Notes: generated by a model from the sequence alone, not told the origin. DNA of 64,000 nucleotides from CAVSUB01 sp963816725 (GCA_963816725.1 CAWFMC010000005.1:310001-374000), one strand, 5' to 3'; numbered from the stretch's first letter, positions 24,731 through 34,521 are shown. Translations and numbers: made by a program.

Positions 24731-26266
24731 TCATTCCCACTCGATCGTCGAGGGCGGCTTCGAGCTGATGTCGAGCACGACCCGGTTGATCCCCTTCACC
24801 TCGTTGACGATCCGCGACGACATGGTCGCCAGCAGGTCGTGCGGCAGGCGGGCCCAGTCGGCGGTCATCCCATCCTTGCTCTCGACGGCGCGAATCGCAA
24901 TCGTGTACTCGTAGGTCCGCGCGTCGCCCATCACCCCGACGCTCTGGACCGGCAGCAGCACCGCGAACGACTGCCACAGCCGCCGGTACCAGCCGGCGCG
25001 CTTCACTTCCTCGACCACGATGTGATCGGCGCGGCGGAGGAGGGCCAGCCGGGACTCGCTGACCTCGCCGAGGATGCGGACCGCCAGCCCGGGACCCGGG
25101 AACGGCTGCCGCCACACGAATTCGTCCTCGAGCCCCAGCTCCGTCCCGAGCACGCGGACTTCGTCCTTGAACAACTGACGCAGCGGCTCGACCAGCTTGA
25201 AGCGCATGCGCTCCGGCAGACCGCCGACGTTGTGATGGCTCTTGATCACGTGCGACGGTCCGATCACGGACACGCTCTCGATGACATCAGGATAGAGCGT
25301 CCCCTGAGCGAGGAAGTCGAACGAGCCGATCGCTCGGGCCTCTTCCTCGAACACGTCGATGAACGCCGCGCCGATGATCTTGCGCTTCGCCTCAGGATCG
25401 GTGATCCCGGCGAGCCGATCGAGAAACAGCCGCGAGGCGTCGACGCAGACGAGCGGCAGCTGCAGCCGCTCGAAGCGCGTCTTGATTTGGGCCGGCTCGT
25501 CCTGGCGCATGACGCCGTTGTCCACGAACAGGCAGGTCAGGCGATCGCCGATCGCACGGTGGACGATCATGGCCGCGACCGTGGAGTCTACGCCGCCGCT
25601 CAGACCGAGCACGACCCGTCCGTCACCTACCTGCTCGCGAATCCGCGTCGATGCTTCCTCGACGAAGGAGCTCATCGTCCAATCGCCGGTGCAGCCGCAG
25701 ACGTCGAACGCGAAATGGCGCAGCATCTCGGCGCCGTGCTCGGTGTGCGCGACCTCGGGGTGAAACAGCAAACCGTACAAGCGGCGGTCGGGCGCCGCCA
25801 TCGCTGCCACCGGGGCGTTGGCACTGGTCGCGGTGACGTCGAAGCCGGCCGGCGCGGCCTTGACGAAATCGCCATGGCTCGCCCACACGCGGAGTGTCGA
25901 CGGGATCGACTCGAACAGCGGCGCCCGCGGCGCCACGCTCACCGTGGCCAGGCCGAACTCGCGATGCGGCGCAGCGGCCACTTCCCCACCGAGCGCGTGC
26001 GTCATCAGCTGCATGCCGTAGCAGATGCCCAGGACGGGGACGCCGGCGCCGAATATCGCGGCATCGCAGTGCGGCGCGCCGGTTTCCGACACGCTCTTGG
26101 GGCCGCCCGACAGGATCACCCCGGCCGGCTTGCGCTCGAGCACCGCCGCCAGGGGCGTGTCGAAGGGCAGAATCTCCGAGTAGACCGACAGTTCGCGCAG
26201 CCGGCGGGCGATGAGCTGGGTCAGCTGCGAGCCAAAGTCGAGGACGATGATGGTCTGATGGGTCAC
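24731..26266 (-). CDS. guaA: GMP synthase (glutamine-hydrolysing)
   Basis: Amidates XMP to GMP. The class I glutamine amidotransferase domain comes first (IIVLDFGSQLTQLIARR, nucleophile Cys in GICYGMQLM, His-Glu in HPEVAHTEHG). The ATP-pyrophosphatase domain has the P-loop GLSGGVDSTV, and the dimerisation domain ends VLDISSKPPSTIEWE. The start at GTG 26266 gives 511 residues, the normal length, and follows a TATAAT by 12 nt. Upstream in-frame ATGs (26311 or 26365) would add an atypical N-terminus and overlap the divergent gene. The codons show no sign of transfer. Confidence 0.95.
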   Translation of the reverse strand: MTHQTIIVLDFGSQLTQLIARRLRELSVYSEILPFDTPLAAVLERKPAGVILSGGPKSVSETGAPHCDAAIFGAGVPVLGICYGMQLMTHALGGEVAAAPHREFGLATVSVAPRAPLFESIPSTLRVWASHGDFVKAAPAGFDVTATSANAPVAAMAAPDRRLYGLLFHPEVAHTEHGAEMLRHFAFDVCGCTGDWTMSSFVEEASTRIREQVGDGRVVLGLSGGVDSTVAAMIVHRAIGDRLTCLFVDNGVMRQDEPAQIKTRFERLQLPLVCVDASRLFLDRLAGITDPEAKRKIIGAAFIDVFEEEARAIGSFDFLAQGTLYPDVIESVSVIGPSHVIKSHHNVGGLPERMRFKLVEPLRQLFKDEVRVLGTELGLEDEFVWRQPFPGPGLAVRILGEVSESRLALLRRADHIVVEEVKRAGWYRRLWQSFAVLLPVQSVGVMGDARTYEYTIAIRAVESKDGMTADWARLPHDLLATMSSRIVNEVKGINRVVLDISSKPPSTIEWE

Positions 26267-26277
26267 GGGGAGAGCGC

Positions 26278-26284
26278 TATTATA
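26278..26284. promoter_or_regulatory. Shared -10 element of the divergent guaA and propeller genes
   Basis: The heptamer TATTATA reads TATAAT on the minus strand (26284-26279), a perfect -10, and TATTAT on the plus strand (26278-26283), 5 of 6. The guaA GTG is 12 nt beyond it and the plus-strand GTG is 5 nt beyond it. Both messages would therefore have very short or no leaders. No clear -35 is present on either side. Confidence 0.45.
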
Positions 26285-26288
26285 GGGT

Positions 26289-27533
26289 GTGCATTTGCCG
26301 GGCACCACCATATCTTGTAGGTTCAGCGCCCGAATTGTGCTCGCACTCATGCTCGCCGGCGGCACCGCCGAGGTCGCGTTTGGTGCCGCGTCCTTCGATC
26401 AGCAGCCCCCCACGGTCCAGGTTCCGGTTCCGGCTGCGCCCCCCACGCCGCCCCCCGCGCCGCCACCCGCGCCCAAGGCAGCGGAGAAGGCTCCGAAGGC
26501 TCCGGCCGCGCCCGCTCCGAAATTTCCGAGCGCCACGAAATGGTCGGCGACGATTGACGCCGCGCCGATCGCCCCACCCATCGTCGCCGATGGACGCGTG
26601 CTGCTGGCGCTGCGCTCGGGCGTTCTGATGGCGCGCAAAGTCGCGGACGGCGCCGAGCTCTGGACCGCCAAGCTGCCGATTGATCAGCCCGTGGCCGCCG
26701 ACGACGGCCGGGTGTTCGTGGTGACGGGCGATCGGCTGCATGCGCTCAGCGGCGACGCCGGGGCGCCGCTCTGGGAGGCGCCGATCGGCCAGCCGAGTGC
26801 CCCGATCGTCGCGCGCGGCGGATGGGTCATCGCCGCCAGCGACGGCGCGGTGACGGCCATTCGCGCGGCGGATGGGGAGCGCGTGTGGAGCCAGGCGACC
26901 GGAAGTGTCAGCGAACGGCCAGCGATCGAGGGCGACGTGCTCTATCTGCCCCTCGCCGAAGGCCGTCTCGCCGCCCTCGATCTGAAGACCGGCACGCTGA
27001 ACTGGAGCGTCGAAGTCGGGCCGTCGCCGACCGAACCGCTGGTCTACGCCAATCGCGTTTACCTCGGGTCCGATTGGAAGCGCTTCCAGTGCCTCGATGC
27101 CGCGACCGGCGACGCTCTGTGGAACTGGAACATCGGGATGCGCATCATCGGGCCGGCGGCGGCGGACGAGGCGCGCATCTATTTCACTGCGATGGACAAT
27201 CAGGTGCGGGCCCTCAGCCGCGACAATGGCGGCCAGCGCTGGAGGTTTCCGCTCGCCTATCGCCCGACCCGCGGTCCGGTGGTGCTGGGACCCCAGGTCG
27301 CGGTACCAGGGATCACGAATGAGCTGCCGGGGATCAACGTGATCACCGGTAAGCCCACCGGCAAACTGACGCTGCCGGTCCTGCTCGCGATCGGACCGTC
27401 ATTCGTGCCGCCTGAAGGCGCGGACGGCGTTCCCGCAGTGGTGGCGATTACCGGCGGCCTGACCAACCAGTGGACGCTGTCGCTGGCAGTGCCGGCGCCG
27501 GACACGCCGGCGGCTGCCGCCCCTCCGAAGTAG
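26289..27533 (+). CDS. PQQ-type beta-propeller protein, BamB-like, exported
   Basis: Predicted periplasmic beta-propeller of 414 residues. The N-terminal signal peptide ends near AFGA (about residue 33), followed by a Pro/Ala/Lys-rich linker (about 37-75). Blade motifs recur as DGAELWTAKL, DAGAPLWEAPI, DGERVWSQA, TGTLNWSVEV, TGDALWNWNI and NGGQRWRFPL, the Trp-docking pattern of PQQ repeats. It has no lipobox, unlike BamB. The function may be outer-membrane assembly scaffolding or protein binding; no catalytic residues are recognised. GTG 26289 is chosen because it gives a complete signal peptide. Confidence 0.8.
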   Translation: MHLPGTTISCRFSARIVLALMLAGGTAEVAFGAASFDQQPPTVQVPVPAAPPTPPPAPPPAPKAAEKAPKAPAAPAPKFPSATKWSATIDAAPIAPPIVADGRVLLALRSGVLMARKVADGAELWTAKLPIDQPVAADDGRVFVVTGDRLHALSGDAGAPLWEAPIGQPSAPIVARGGWVIAASDGAVTAIRAADGERVWSQATGSVSERPAIEGDVLYLPLAEGRLAALDLKTGTLNWSVEVGPSPTEPLVYANRVYLGSDWKRFQCLDAATGDALWNWNIGMRIIGPAAADEARIYFTAMDNQVRALSRDNGGQRWRFPLAYRPTRGPVVLGPQVAVPGITNELPGINVITGKPTGKLTLPVLLAIGPSFVPPEGADGVPAVVAITGGLTNQWTLSLAVPAPDTPAAAAPPK

Positions 27534-28772
27534 CTACCCCGCCGCGCGGGTGGCGGCGCGCTCCGCCTGCACCGTGTCCGCCAGCCGGCGCACGCCTTCC
27601 TTGATCCGATCTTCCGTCGGTCCAGAGAAGGACAGGCGGATGTACTCGGCCCCCTCGGCGTTGACGTAGAACGCCTGACCGGCGACGTAGGCGACGCCGT
27701 GCTCGATTGCCCGCGGGATCATCGCGTCCGCGTCGAGTCCGGGCGGTAACGTGGCCCACAGGAAAAATCCACCGCGCGGTTCCGGCCAATGGAGGTCCGA
27801 TCCGAACGCTTCCCGCAGAGCGGCAACCATGACGTCGCGCTTCCGCTGGTAGTGCGCGCGCAGCAGCGGCAGCCCGCGATCCAGCACCCCGCGCCGCCAG
27901 GCCTGGTAGACGACGCGCTGATCGAGACCACCGGTGCAGAGGTCAGCCGCCTGCTTCGCCAGTTCCAGTTTCGCGGCGATCGCCGGCGGAGCCTCGATCC
28001 AGGCGACCCGATACCCCGGAGCCAGCGTCTTGGAGAAGCTGCTCAAATAGATCACCCGCCCGCTCGCATCGTCGGCGCGGATGGCGCGGACATCGGCCTC
28101 CGACGCGGAGTCCTCGAAAAAGAGATCGCGGTAGGGGTCATCCTCGATGATCAGCACGTCGCGGCGCTCGGCCCACTCGAGGACGCGCTGACGTTTGTCG
28201 CGGCTCATGAGCAGTCCGGTCGGGTTCTGGAAGTTCGGCACCACGTAAAGAGCGCGAACGCGCCGGCCCGCCGCGCGCTGCTCGTGCAGCACGTCGTCAA
28301 GGTGATCGAGCGACAGCCCGTCGCTCTCCTGCCGCACGCCGATCATCCGGGACTGATGGTTCCGGAAGGCGACGATGGCGCCGGTGTAGCTCGGAAGGTC
28401 GACCAGGATGACGTCGTCGGGATCGAGGAGGACCCGGGCGACGAGGTCGAGTCCCTGCTGGGATCCGGTCGTGACCAACAGCCGCTCCAGCGCTGTGGCT
28501 GCACCGCGGGCCGCCATGATCGCGCCAATGGCCTCGAGCAGCGGCCGGTAGCCGCGCGTGGCGCCGTACTGCAGCACTGCGCCATCCTTACCGGACAGCA
28601 ACGTGGCGGTGATGTCCTGGAAGTCCGCCCAGGGGAACATCTCGGGCGCCGGGTAGCCGGGTGCGAAAGACACGATGTCGCGGCCCTGCGCGAGCAGCGT
28701 CCCCATCTTGCGGATCGCGGACTCCTTCATCGCCTGTGCGGAGCGCGAGAGGAACGCGTCGTAGTTGATCAT
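27534..28772 (-). CDS. PLP-dependent aminotransferase, class I/II
   Basis: Fold-type I aminotransferase of 412 residues. The Schiff-base Lys lies in YLSSFSKTLAPGYRVAW. Other family landmarks are YGATRGYRPLLEAIGAIM, the TTGSQQGLDLVARVLLDPDD nucleotide-like loop, the NPTG motif in VPNFQNPTGLLMS, and DDPYRDLFF. It resembles the LysN/2-aminoadipate and multi-substrate aromatic group, but the substrate cannot be assigned. ATG 28772 overlaps the stop of the upstream membrane protein gene as ATGA. Its stop codon directly abuts that of the convergent propeller gene. Confidence 0.88.
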   Translation of the reverse strand: MINYDAFLSRSAQAMKESAIRKMGTLLAQGRDIVSFAPGYPAPEMFPWADFQDITATLLSGKDGAVLQYGATRGYRPLLEAIGAIMAARGAATALERLLVTTGSQQGLDLVARVLLDPDDVILVDLPSYTGAIVAFRNHQSRMIGVRQESDGLSLDHLDDVLHEQRAAGRRVRALYVVPNFQNPTGLLMSRDKRQRVLEWAERRDVLIIEDDPYRDLFFEDSASEADVRAIRADDASGRVIYLSSFSKTLAPGYRVAWIEAPPAIAAKLELAKQAADLCTGGLDQRVVYQAWRRGVLDRGLPLLRAHYQRKRDVMVAALREAFGSDLHWPEPRGGFFLWATLPPGLDADAMIPRAIEHGVAYVAGQAFYVNAEGAEYIRLSFSGPTEDRIKEGVRRLADTVQAERAATRAAG

Positions 28773-29773
28773 GCCGGACGTTGTCCCGGAACCGCGGCCA
28801 TGGGCGGTGCGCCGCGCAGATAGTGTTGATACTCCGTCAGGTAGGCGCCGAGCGCGGTGAGCGCCAGGTACTGGAACACGAAGCCGCGCAGCAGCCAGCC
28901 GGCCGCGGTGAGCGGGAAGACGACGAAGCCGGCGAGCGGGACGAACGCGATCAGTCCGAGGCCGGCGGTGGCGAGGATCGAGGCCACGGTAGCCAGCGCG
29001 ACGAACACCAGGACGACGCCGAAGATCCCGGCCACCTCGCGAAGGCTCGTCCGGACGAATTTCGCGACCCCGACCAATGCCTGCCGCACGCCCACGTCCT
29101 CGACCGCGATGACCATCTGGGTCAGGAGGTAGATCAAGTTGACCAGCGTCAGCCAGACCAGGACGATGCTCGACGCGGTCGCGGTCACGAGCGTCCATCC
29201 GAGGAGGATGCCGGAGTTCCAGGCCAGCGCGAGGCCGCCCAGCACGGGACCGAAGTAGGCCACGGCGGTCCCGACGTAGACGAGCAGCAGGCAGCCACCC
29301 AGCTTGACGTATCGGACCCACAGTCGCTCACAGCCGGCGAGGAACGGCTCGATATCGGTGACGTTGGCGCGGCGAAGCGCGCGCAGGCTGAGCGGCGGCC
29401 GCTCGATCGCGCCCGCGGCGGCTTCGGCATTCGCCAGCACTGCGACTGTGCCAGCTTTGACGACGAAGGTCAGCGCCGAGCCGCCGGCCATGACCAGGAG
29501 GAACGCGGCGACGAACGCGACCAACGCCGGCGGGCTGGCCCGCATGGCGTTGAACACCGCCTGGACGATCTCACTCGGGCTGCCGCTGATGAGCTCTCCC
29601 ACATCGGCGTCCATCAGGAGCGCGACGAGGAAGATGCCGCCGAGGACCGGGACCGCCAGGAGGAGTTTGAGAGTGGATTCGGCGATGAACTGCGCCGCCA
29701 CGAGCGGCCAGTTCGCTGCTGCGATCAGTGCGCCACGTTTGAGAGCGACTTTCAGTCCGGGCGCGTGGGTCAT
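28769..29773 (-). CDS. Polytopic membrane protein of unknown function
   Basis: I do not recognise a named family. The 334 residues hold about six hydrophobic segments, for example LKLLLAVPVLGGIFLVALLM, ALVAFVAAFLLVMAGGSALTFVV, LGGCLLLVYVGTAVAYFGPVLGG, IVLVWLTLVNLIYLLTQMVIAV and IFGVVLVFVALATVASILA. An amphipathic stretch (EDVGVRQALVGVAKFVRTSLREVAG) sits between the last pairs, a pattern seen in DUF4013-like proteins. It is translationally coupled to the aminotransferase by an ATGA overlap. A TAAACT -10-like hexamer (29790-29785) lies 12 nt before the ATG. Confidence 0.7.
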   Translation of the reverse strand: MTHAPGLKVALKRGALIAAANWPLVAAQFIAESTLKLLLAVPVLGGIFLVALLMDADVGELISGSPSEIVQAVFNAMRASPPALVAFVAAFLLVMAGGSALTFVVKAGTVAVLANAEAAAGAIERPPLSLRALRRANVTDIEPFLAGCERLWVRYVKLGGCLLLVYVGTAVAYFGPVLGGLALAWNSGILLGWTLVTATASSIVLVWLTLVNLIYLLTQMVIAVEDVGVRQALVGVAKFVRTSLREVAGIFGVVLVFVALATVASILATAGLGLIAFVPLAGFVVFPLTAAGWLLRGFVFQYLALTALGAYLTEYQHYLRGAPPMAAVPGQRPA

Positions 29774-29814
29774 CTGACTCTCTCAGTTTACCTTTGCGAT
29801 ATCCTGCTTTACGA

Positions 29815-32800
29815 GTGTCCCGCCTGGTGCCGTACGAACGCCCGGTCAGTTGGCGCCAACTGACGGCGGCTGGCGCAATCGCCGCGGTGATCCTGTTGGC
29901 GATCGGTCTCCTCTCCGAGCTGCAGCGTTTCGGCGTCACCGATCAGGCTGCTGCCACCCGGATCGCCGAGCGCGTCCAAGGTGATTTCGCCGACATCACG
30001 CGCGTGCTGTCGGCGGTCGCCTCCCAACTCGCCTCGAGTGAGACCGCAGCCCGCGGCCTGGCCCGCGGAGACGACGGTCAGCGCGAGCTGTTCGATCTGC
30101 TGCGTGACGCGCGAGGCACGCGGCGCGACGCGGTCGGCATCACGATCTACGACGCCGCGCACGTGGCTCGCGCCTGGGCCGGACGGCCGTCAGACCTGCC
30201 CGCCGATCGGATCAGCGACCAAGCCGCCCTGTTCGTCACGCGCGCGCCGCTGGGGCTGCGGCTGGTCTACGTGCAGCCGATTCTCGATGCGACGTCGCGT
30301 CATGTCGGATCAGTCGCGGCCGAAAGCACGTTGGCACCGACGCCGGCCAGCGCGGTGCTCACGCCGCCGGAGTTCATGCTGCCGGATCCGATTGCGCCGG
30401 TCTCGGTTCGGATGCGCTTCGATAGCGGCGGCGAGGAGACGCCCCCGGGCGCGTTCCTGCTGCGCTCGCCGTCGGGCGCCGCGGTTGCGGAAGGGTCGGT
30501 CGCGCTCGAGGCGATTCACGAAGCGCGGCGGGCGTGGCGGGCAATGGTCGCCGGGCAGCTGCTGGCGTGTCTCGCGATGACGTGCTGTCTCCTCGTCGGC
30601 CCGCTGCTGGACCGGCGCGCGGCCGCCGCCGATCCGCGCACTTTCGTGGTCAGCACTATCGCCGCGTCGGCGCTGCTCCTGATTGCCGCGCTGCTCCTCC
30701 GCACCTCGTTCGTCGTCGCGGGCGGCTCGGCGCCGGGCATGCCCGGCACGGTGGTCCTCGGCGGCGTCACGGCCGCAGCACTCGCGGCGTTATGGGCGGC
30801 CGCCGCCGCTCGGCTGCGCCTCCGGTTCAAGGGCACGCGCCGCGATGCGGCGGGCGCGCAGATCGGGTTGATCCTCTGGCAGCTCGGCGCCGGTGTCGTT
30901 GCCGCGGTGATCTTGATCCTCGCGGCGCGCGTCGCGGCGCTGATCGTCGACCGGTCCACGATCGACCTGCGCCACTTCTCGCTGCATCCCTGGAACGCGA
31001 CGCGGTCGGCGCTGCTGGGCGGGTTGTTGGCCGTCCAACTCGCCGCGGTCTGGGCGGCGACGCTGGTGATGGCCGCCGCGCCGTCCGGATGGCGTGTGCC
31101 CTGGGGACGCTGGAGCACACGCGCTCTGCTGATCGCCGCGTGGGTGCTGCCGACCGCCCTCGCCGTGCCATTCCTGACCGCGCGCGGCGTGCCGCTGGCG
31201 TCAGCCGGCGTCCTCGTCACCTGTGCCGCGTGCGCGGTGGCGGCCGTTTTCAGCCGCCGGGTGGTCGTCTGGTATCGGCATGCGACCGCGGTGGCGCGGA
31301 TTCTGGCGTTGTTCGTGGCCTTCGTGGTCCCCGCGCTGCTGCTGTACCCGTCGATCAACTTCCTCGCCGAGCGGGCGACGCGCCGGTTGATCACCACGCA
31401 ATACAGCGGCGAGGCGCAGAATCATCTGCGCCACCTCCAGGCCCTGACGCTGCGGGCGCGGGACGAAATCGACGCCGACCCGGGGCTCGCGGGCCTGGTG
31501 ACCGCGCCGCCCGATCCGTCGGATCCGGCGGCCTTCTCCGCCGGCGCGTTCGCGGTGTGGCGGCGGACCAGCCTCAACTACGAGCGCCTCACGTCGGCGA
31601 TCGAGCTGTACGACCGTTCCGGCGATCTCGTGAGCCGCTTCGGCCTCAACTTCCCCGAGTACTCCGGCGGGGCTCAGGAGTCGCGGACCTCCACGTCGTG
31701 TCAATGGAGTCCGTTGTTCGGCGAGGCGCAACCGTTCGGCTCGGAGGAGCGCAACATGCTCCACGCCGAGCGCGGGGTCTGCGAGGACGGCGAGATCGTC
31801 GGCACGGTCGTCGTGCACGTGATGCTCGACTACCGCAACCTGCTCTTCATCAGCTCGCAGAGCCCGTACTTCGAGCTGTTCCGGGCGAGCGGCAGCCGGG
31901 CGCCCGGCGAAGGCACGCCGGGCAGCGATGTCGACGTGGCGATTTACGGCTGGGGCCTCCATCCGATCTACAGCTCGGCCCGCATCGCGTGGCCGATAGA
32001 CGAGTCGCTCTTCCAGCGCCTCTACACCAAGGACCGCGCGCCGTTCTGGGCCGACATCGAGCGGAGCGACGGCAAGTACCGCGTCTACTTCTCGAACGAT
32101 CGCTTCTTCATCTACGCCATAGGCTATCCGGCGTTGACCGGGTTCGATCACCTGGTGCACCTCGCAGAACTGACTACGCTGGCCGGGCTCACGTTCGTGC
32201 TGGTCCTGATCGGCACCGCGTTTTACACCCGCGTCGCCCGCGAGCGGCCGCGGGTCGGCCGCGCCCTGTTGCGCGAGATCCGGGCGTCGTTCTATCGCAA
32301 GCTGTTCTTCGCCTTCGTGCTCGCCGCGGTGATCCCGGTGCTCACGCTGGCATTCGTCTTTCGGGCCTACTTCGCCGATCTGCTGCGGGACGCGGTGCAG
32401 TCCGAGGCGGTCCGCACCACCGCGGTGGCCCGCCGGGTCATCCAGGAATGGAACGCTCTCGGGCGCGGCACCACCGAGGAGATCGGTCCGGGCCGCGACG
32501 ACAACGTGCTGGTCTCAATCAGCCAGTTGATCGAGCAGGACGTCAACATCTTCGACGGGCCGAAGCTGTTTGCGACCAGCGAGCGCGACCTCTTCTCGTC
32601 CGGTTTTCTTCCGACCCGAACACCCGACAACGTCTACCGCGCGATCGTGCTGGATCGACTCCCGAGCTTCGTCGACGAGGATCAGATCGGCACCGTGCCG
32701 TACATCATCGCGGCGGCCCCGGTGCGGATCGGCGAGACCAACGCGATCCTGACCGTGCCGCTGGCCAATCGCCAGCGGGAGATCGAGCGGGAGATCGACG

Positions 32801-33717
32801 ATCTCGATCGCGGCGTGCACCTCGCCGTCCTGTGTTTCGTGCTGCTCGGCGCGGGCATCGGGCTGTGGCTGGCCGAGCGCATCGCCGATCCCGTCCGGCG
32901 CCTGACGCGCGCCACGCGGCGCATCGCGGCCGGCGATTTCGACGCGCGTATCGCCGTCAAGTCCGCCGATGAACTGCGGCGGCTGGTCGATTCCTTCAAC
33001 AGCATGGCGTCAGAGCTCAAATCGCAGCGCACCCAGCTCGAACGCACGCACCGGCTGGAGGCCTGGGCCGAGATGGCCCGGCAGGTCGCGCACGAGATCA
33101 AGAACCCGCTGACCCCGATCCAGCTCTCCGCCGAGCACCTGCTGCGCGTACACGCGGATCGCGGGGCGCCGCTCAATCCGGTGCTCGAGGGCTGCGTCAC
33201 GACGATCCTCGGTCAGGTGTCGCTGCTCCGGCAGATCTCCGCGGAGTTCTCGAACTTTGCGTCCTCGCCGACCGCCCGGCTCGTGCCCACCGATCTTCCC
33301 GCCCTGGTGGCCGGCGTCGTCGATCCATACCGCACCGGCCTGACCGGCCGGATCGAGATCGAGAACCGGGTCGGGCCGCCGCTGCCGCTGGTCGTCATCG
33401 ATCCCACCCTGATTACGCGGGCCCTCGCCAACATGGTCGAGAACGCGCTCCACGCGATGCCCGGTCAGGGCCGTCTGACGCTGGACGCGCAGGTGGTGGA
33501 CCGTCGCGTGCTGCTGCTCGTTCGGGATACCGGCGTGGGAATGGATGCCGAAGCGCTGTCGCGGGTATTCGAGCCGTATTTCTCGACCAAGACGACGGGC
33601 ACGGGGCTCGGCCTGCCGATCGCCAGACGCAATGTGGAGTTGAGCGGCGGAACGATCGAGGTCGAGAGCGAGAAGGGCGCGGGAACGACGGTGCGGGTGA
33701 CGCTCCCGGCCGTCTAA
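29815..33717 (+). CDS. NtrY-like multi-span sensor histidine kinase
   Basis: Very large sensor kinase of about 1300 residues. The N-terminus has one membrane segment (about 20-37) and a first extracytoplasmic region. A block of eight or nine membrane segments (about 235-520) follows, then a second extracytoplasmic region (about 530-770). Two more membrane segments, a third sensor region and a last membrane segment (about 1003-1020) lead to a HAMP domain (1021-1075). HisKA has its His in MARQVAHEIKNPLTPIQLSAEHLLR (about 1095). HATPase has NMVENALHAMP, DTGVGMD and GTGLGLPIARR. No response regulator is adjacent. GTG 29815 is preferred because TATCCT at 29800-29805 looks like its -10; a TTG at 29794 is also possible. 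Confidence 0.88.
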   Translation: MSRLVPYERPVSWRQLTAAGAIAAVILLAIGLLSELQRFGVTDQAAATRIAERVQGDFADITRVLSAVASQLASSETAARGLARGDDGQRELFDLLRDARGTRRDAVGITIYDAAHVARAWAGRPSDLPADRISDQAALFVTRAPLGLRLVYVQPILDATSRHVGSVAAESTLAPTPASAVLTPPEFMLPDPIAPVSVRMRFDSGGEETPPGAFLLRSPSGAAVAEGSVALEAIHEARRAWRAMVAGQLLACLAMTCCLLVGPLLDRRAAAADPRTFVVSTIAASALLLIAALLLRTSFVVAGGSAPGMPGTVVLGGVTAAALAALWAAAAARLRLRFKGTRRDAAGAQIGLILWQLGAGVVAAVILILAARVAALIVDRSTIDLRHFSLHPWNATRSALLGGLLAVQLAAVWAATLVMAAAPSGWRVPWGRWSTRALLIAAWVLPTALAVPFLTARGVPLASAGVLVTCAACAVAAVFSRRVVVWYRHATAVARILALFVAFVVPALLLYPSINFLAERATRRLITTQYSGEAQNHLRHLQALTLRARDEIDADPGLAGLVTAPPDPSDPAAFSAGAFAVWRRTSLNYERLTSAIELYDRSGDLVSRFGLNFPEYSGGAQESRTSTSCQWSPLFGEAQPFGSEERNMLHAERGVCEDGEIVGTVVVHVMLDYRNLLFISSQSPYFELFRASGSRAPGEGTPGSDVDVAIYGWGLHPIYSSARIAWPIDESLFQRLYTKDRAPFWADIERSDGKYRVYFSNDRFFIYAIGYPALTGFDHLVHLAELTTLAGLTFVLVLIGTAFYTRVARERPRVGRALLREIRASFYRKLFFAFVLAAVIPVLTLAFVFRAYFADLLRDAVQSEAVRTTAVARRVIQEWNALGRGTTEEIGPGRDDNVLVSISQLIEQDVNIFDGPKLFATSERDLFSSGFLPTRTPDNVYRAIVLDRLPSFVDEDQIGTVPYIIAAAPVRIGETNAILTVPLANRQREIEREIDDLDRGVHLAVLCFVLLGAGIGLWLAERIADPVRRLTRATRRIAAGDFDARIAVKSADELRRLVDSFNSMASELKSQRTQLERTHRLEAWAEMARQVAHEIKNPLTPIQLSAEHLLRVHADRGAPLNPVLEGCVTTILGQVSLLRQISAEFSNFASSPTARLVPTDLPALVAGVVDPYRTGLTGRIEIENRVGPPLPLVVIDPTLITRALANMVENALHAMPGQGRLTLDAQVVDRRVLLLVRDTGVGMDAEALSRVFEPYFSTKTTGTGLGLPIARRNVELSGGTIEVESEKGAGTTVRVTLPAV

Positions 33718-33720
33718 GCG

Positions 33721-34521
33721 CTACTCCATCGTCCGGCCGTGCGGCTCTTCGAGCCGGGCCGCGTCGACCGCTGGACGCCTGGTCGCCTTGGTGAGCCCCC
33801 ACATCAGGAATGCGAACGACACGTAGGTGTACGACATGATCACCAGCGCCAGCCGCGGATGCGAGGCGATCAGCGCGATCACCACCGCCGCCAGGAAGAG
33901 CGCCAGGTAGGACCGCCGCCAGCCCACGTCGATGGCTTTGACGCTGCGGAACCGGATGGTGCTGACCATCAGGAACGCCGGGACCAGGACCATCGCCAGC
34001 GCCGGCCACGCCGCGCGCGGCTCCTGAAGCCCGTCCGGCCACAGGTACACCGTCGAGGCGATCACTGCCCCGGCCGCCGGACTCGGCAATCCGACGAAGT
34101 GCCGCTTGTCGGCCGCGGTGGTGGTCTGGATGTTGAAGCGCGCCAGCCGCATCGCCGCGGCGGTCACGTAGATGAAGCCGGCCGCCCACCCGAGCCGCTT
34201 GAGCGGCCACAGTCCCCAGGTGAACGCCAGGATCGCCGGGGCCATGCCGAACGACACGACGTCGGCCAGCGAGTCGAGCTGCACGCCGAACGCGCTGGTC
34301 GAGTTCGTCAGCCGCGCGATCAATCCGTCGAGCGTGTCGAGCACCATCGCGACGCCGATAAAGAGCGCCGCAGTGTCGAAGTCGGCCCGCGTGGCGTAGA
34401 CCACGCAGGCGTAGCCGCAGAACAGGTTGGCGACGGTGAACAGCGACGGCAGGAGGAAGACGCCGCGTCGAAAGCGGTGGGGCCGATCCTCCCGCCGGCG
34501 ATGCGGCAGGCTACCGAGCAC
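33721..34521 (-). CDS. pssA: CDP-diacylglycerol-serine O-phosphatidyltransferase
   Basis: Inner-membrane CDP-alcohol phosphatidyltransferase that makes phosphatidylserine. The catalytic motif DG-x2-AR-x8-G-x3-D-x3-D is complete in DTLDGLIARLTNSTSAFGVQLDSLADVVSFG. About six to eight hydrophobic segments are visible, as in the 250-280-residue type II enzymes. GTG 34521 overlaps the psd stop by 11 nt, supporting coupled synthesis of the two phosphatidylethanolamine enzymes. The open frame extends further upstream inside psd, but that part is non-conserved and Arg/Pro-rich. It ends 3 nt from the convergent kinase gene. Confidence 0.93.
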   Translation of the reverse strand: MLGSLPHRRREDRPHRFRRGVFLLPSLFTVANLFCGYACVVYATRADFDTAALFIGVAMVLDTLDGLIARLTNSTSAFGVQLDSLADVVSFGMAPAILAFTWGLWPLKRLGWAAGFIYVTAAAMRLARFNIQTTTAADKRHFVGLPSPAAGAVIASTVYLWPDGLQEPRAAWPALAMVLVPAFLMVSTIRFRSVKAIDVGWRRSYLALFLAAVVIALIASHPRLALVIMSYTYVSFAFLMWGLTKATRRPAVDAARLEEPHGRTME

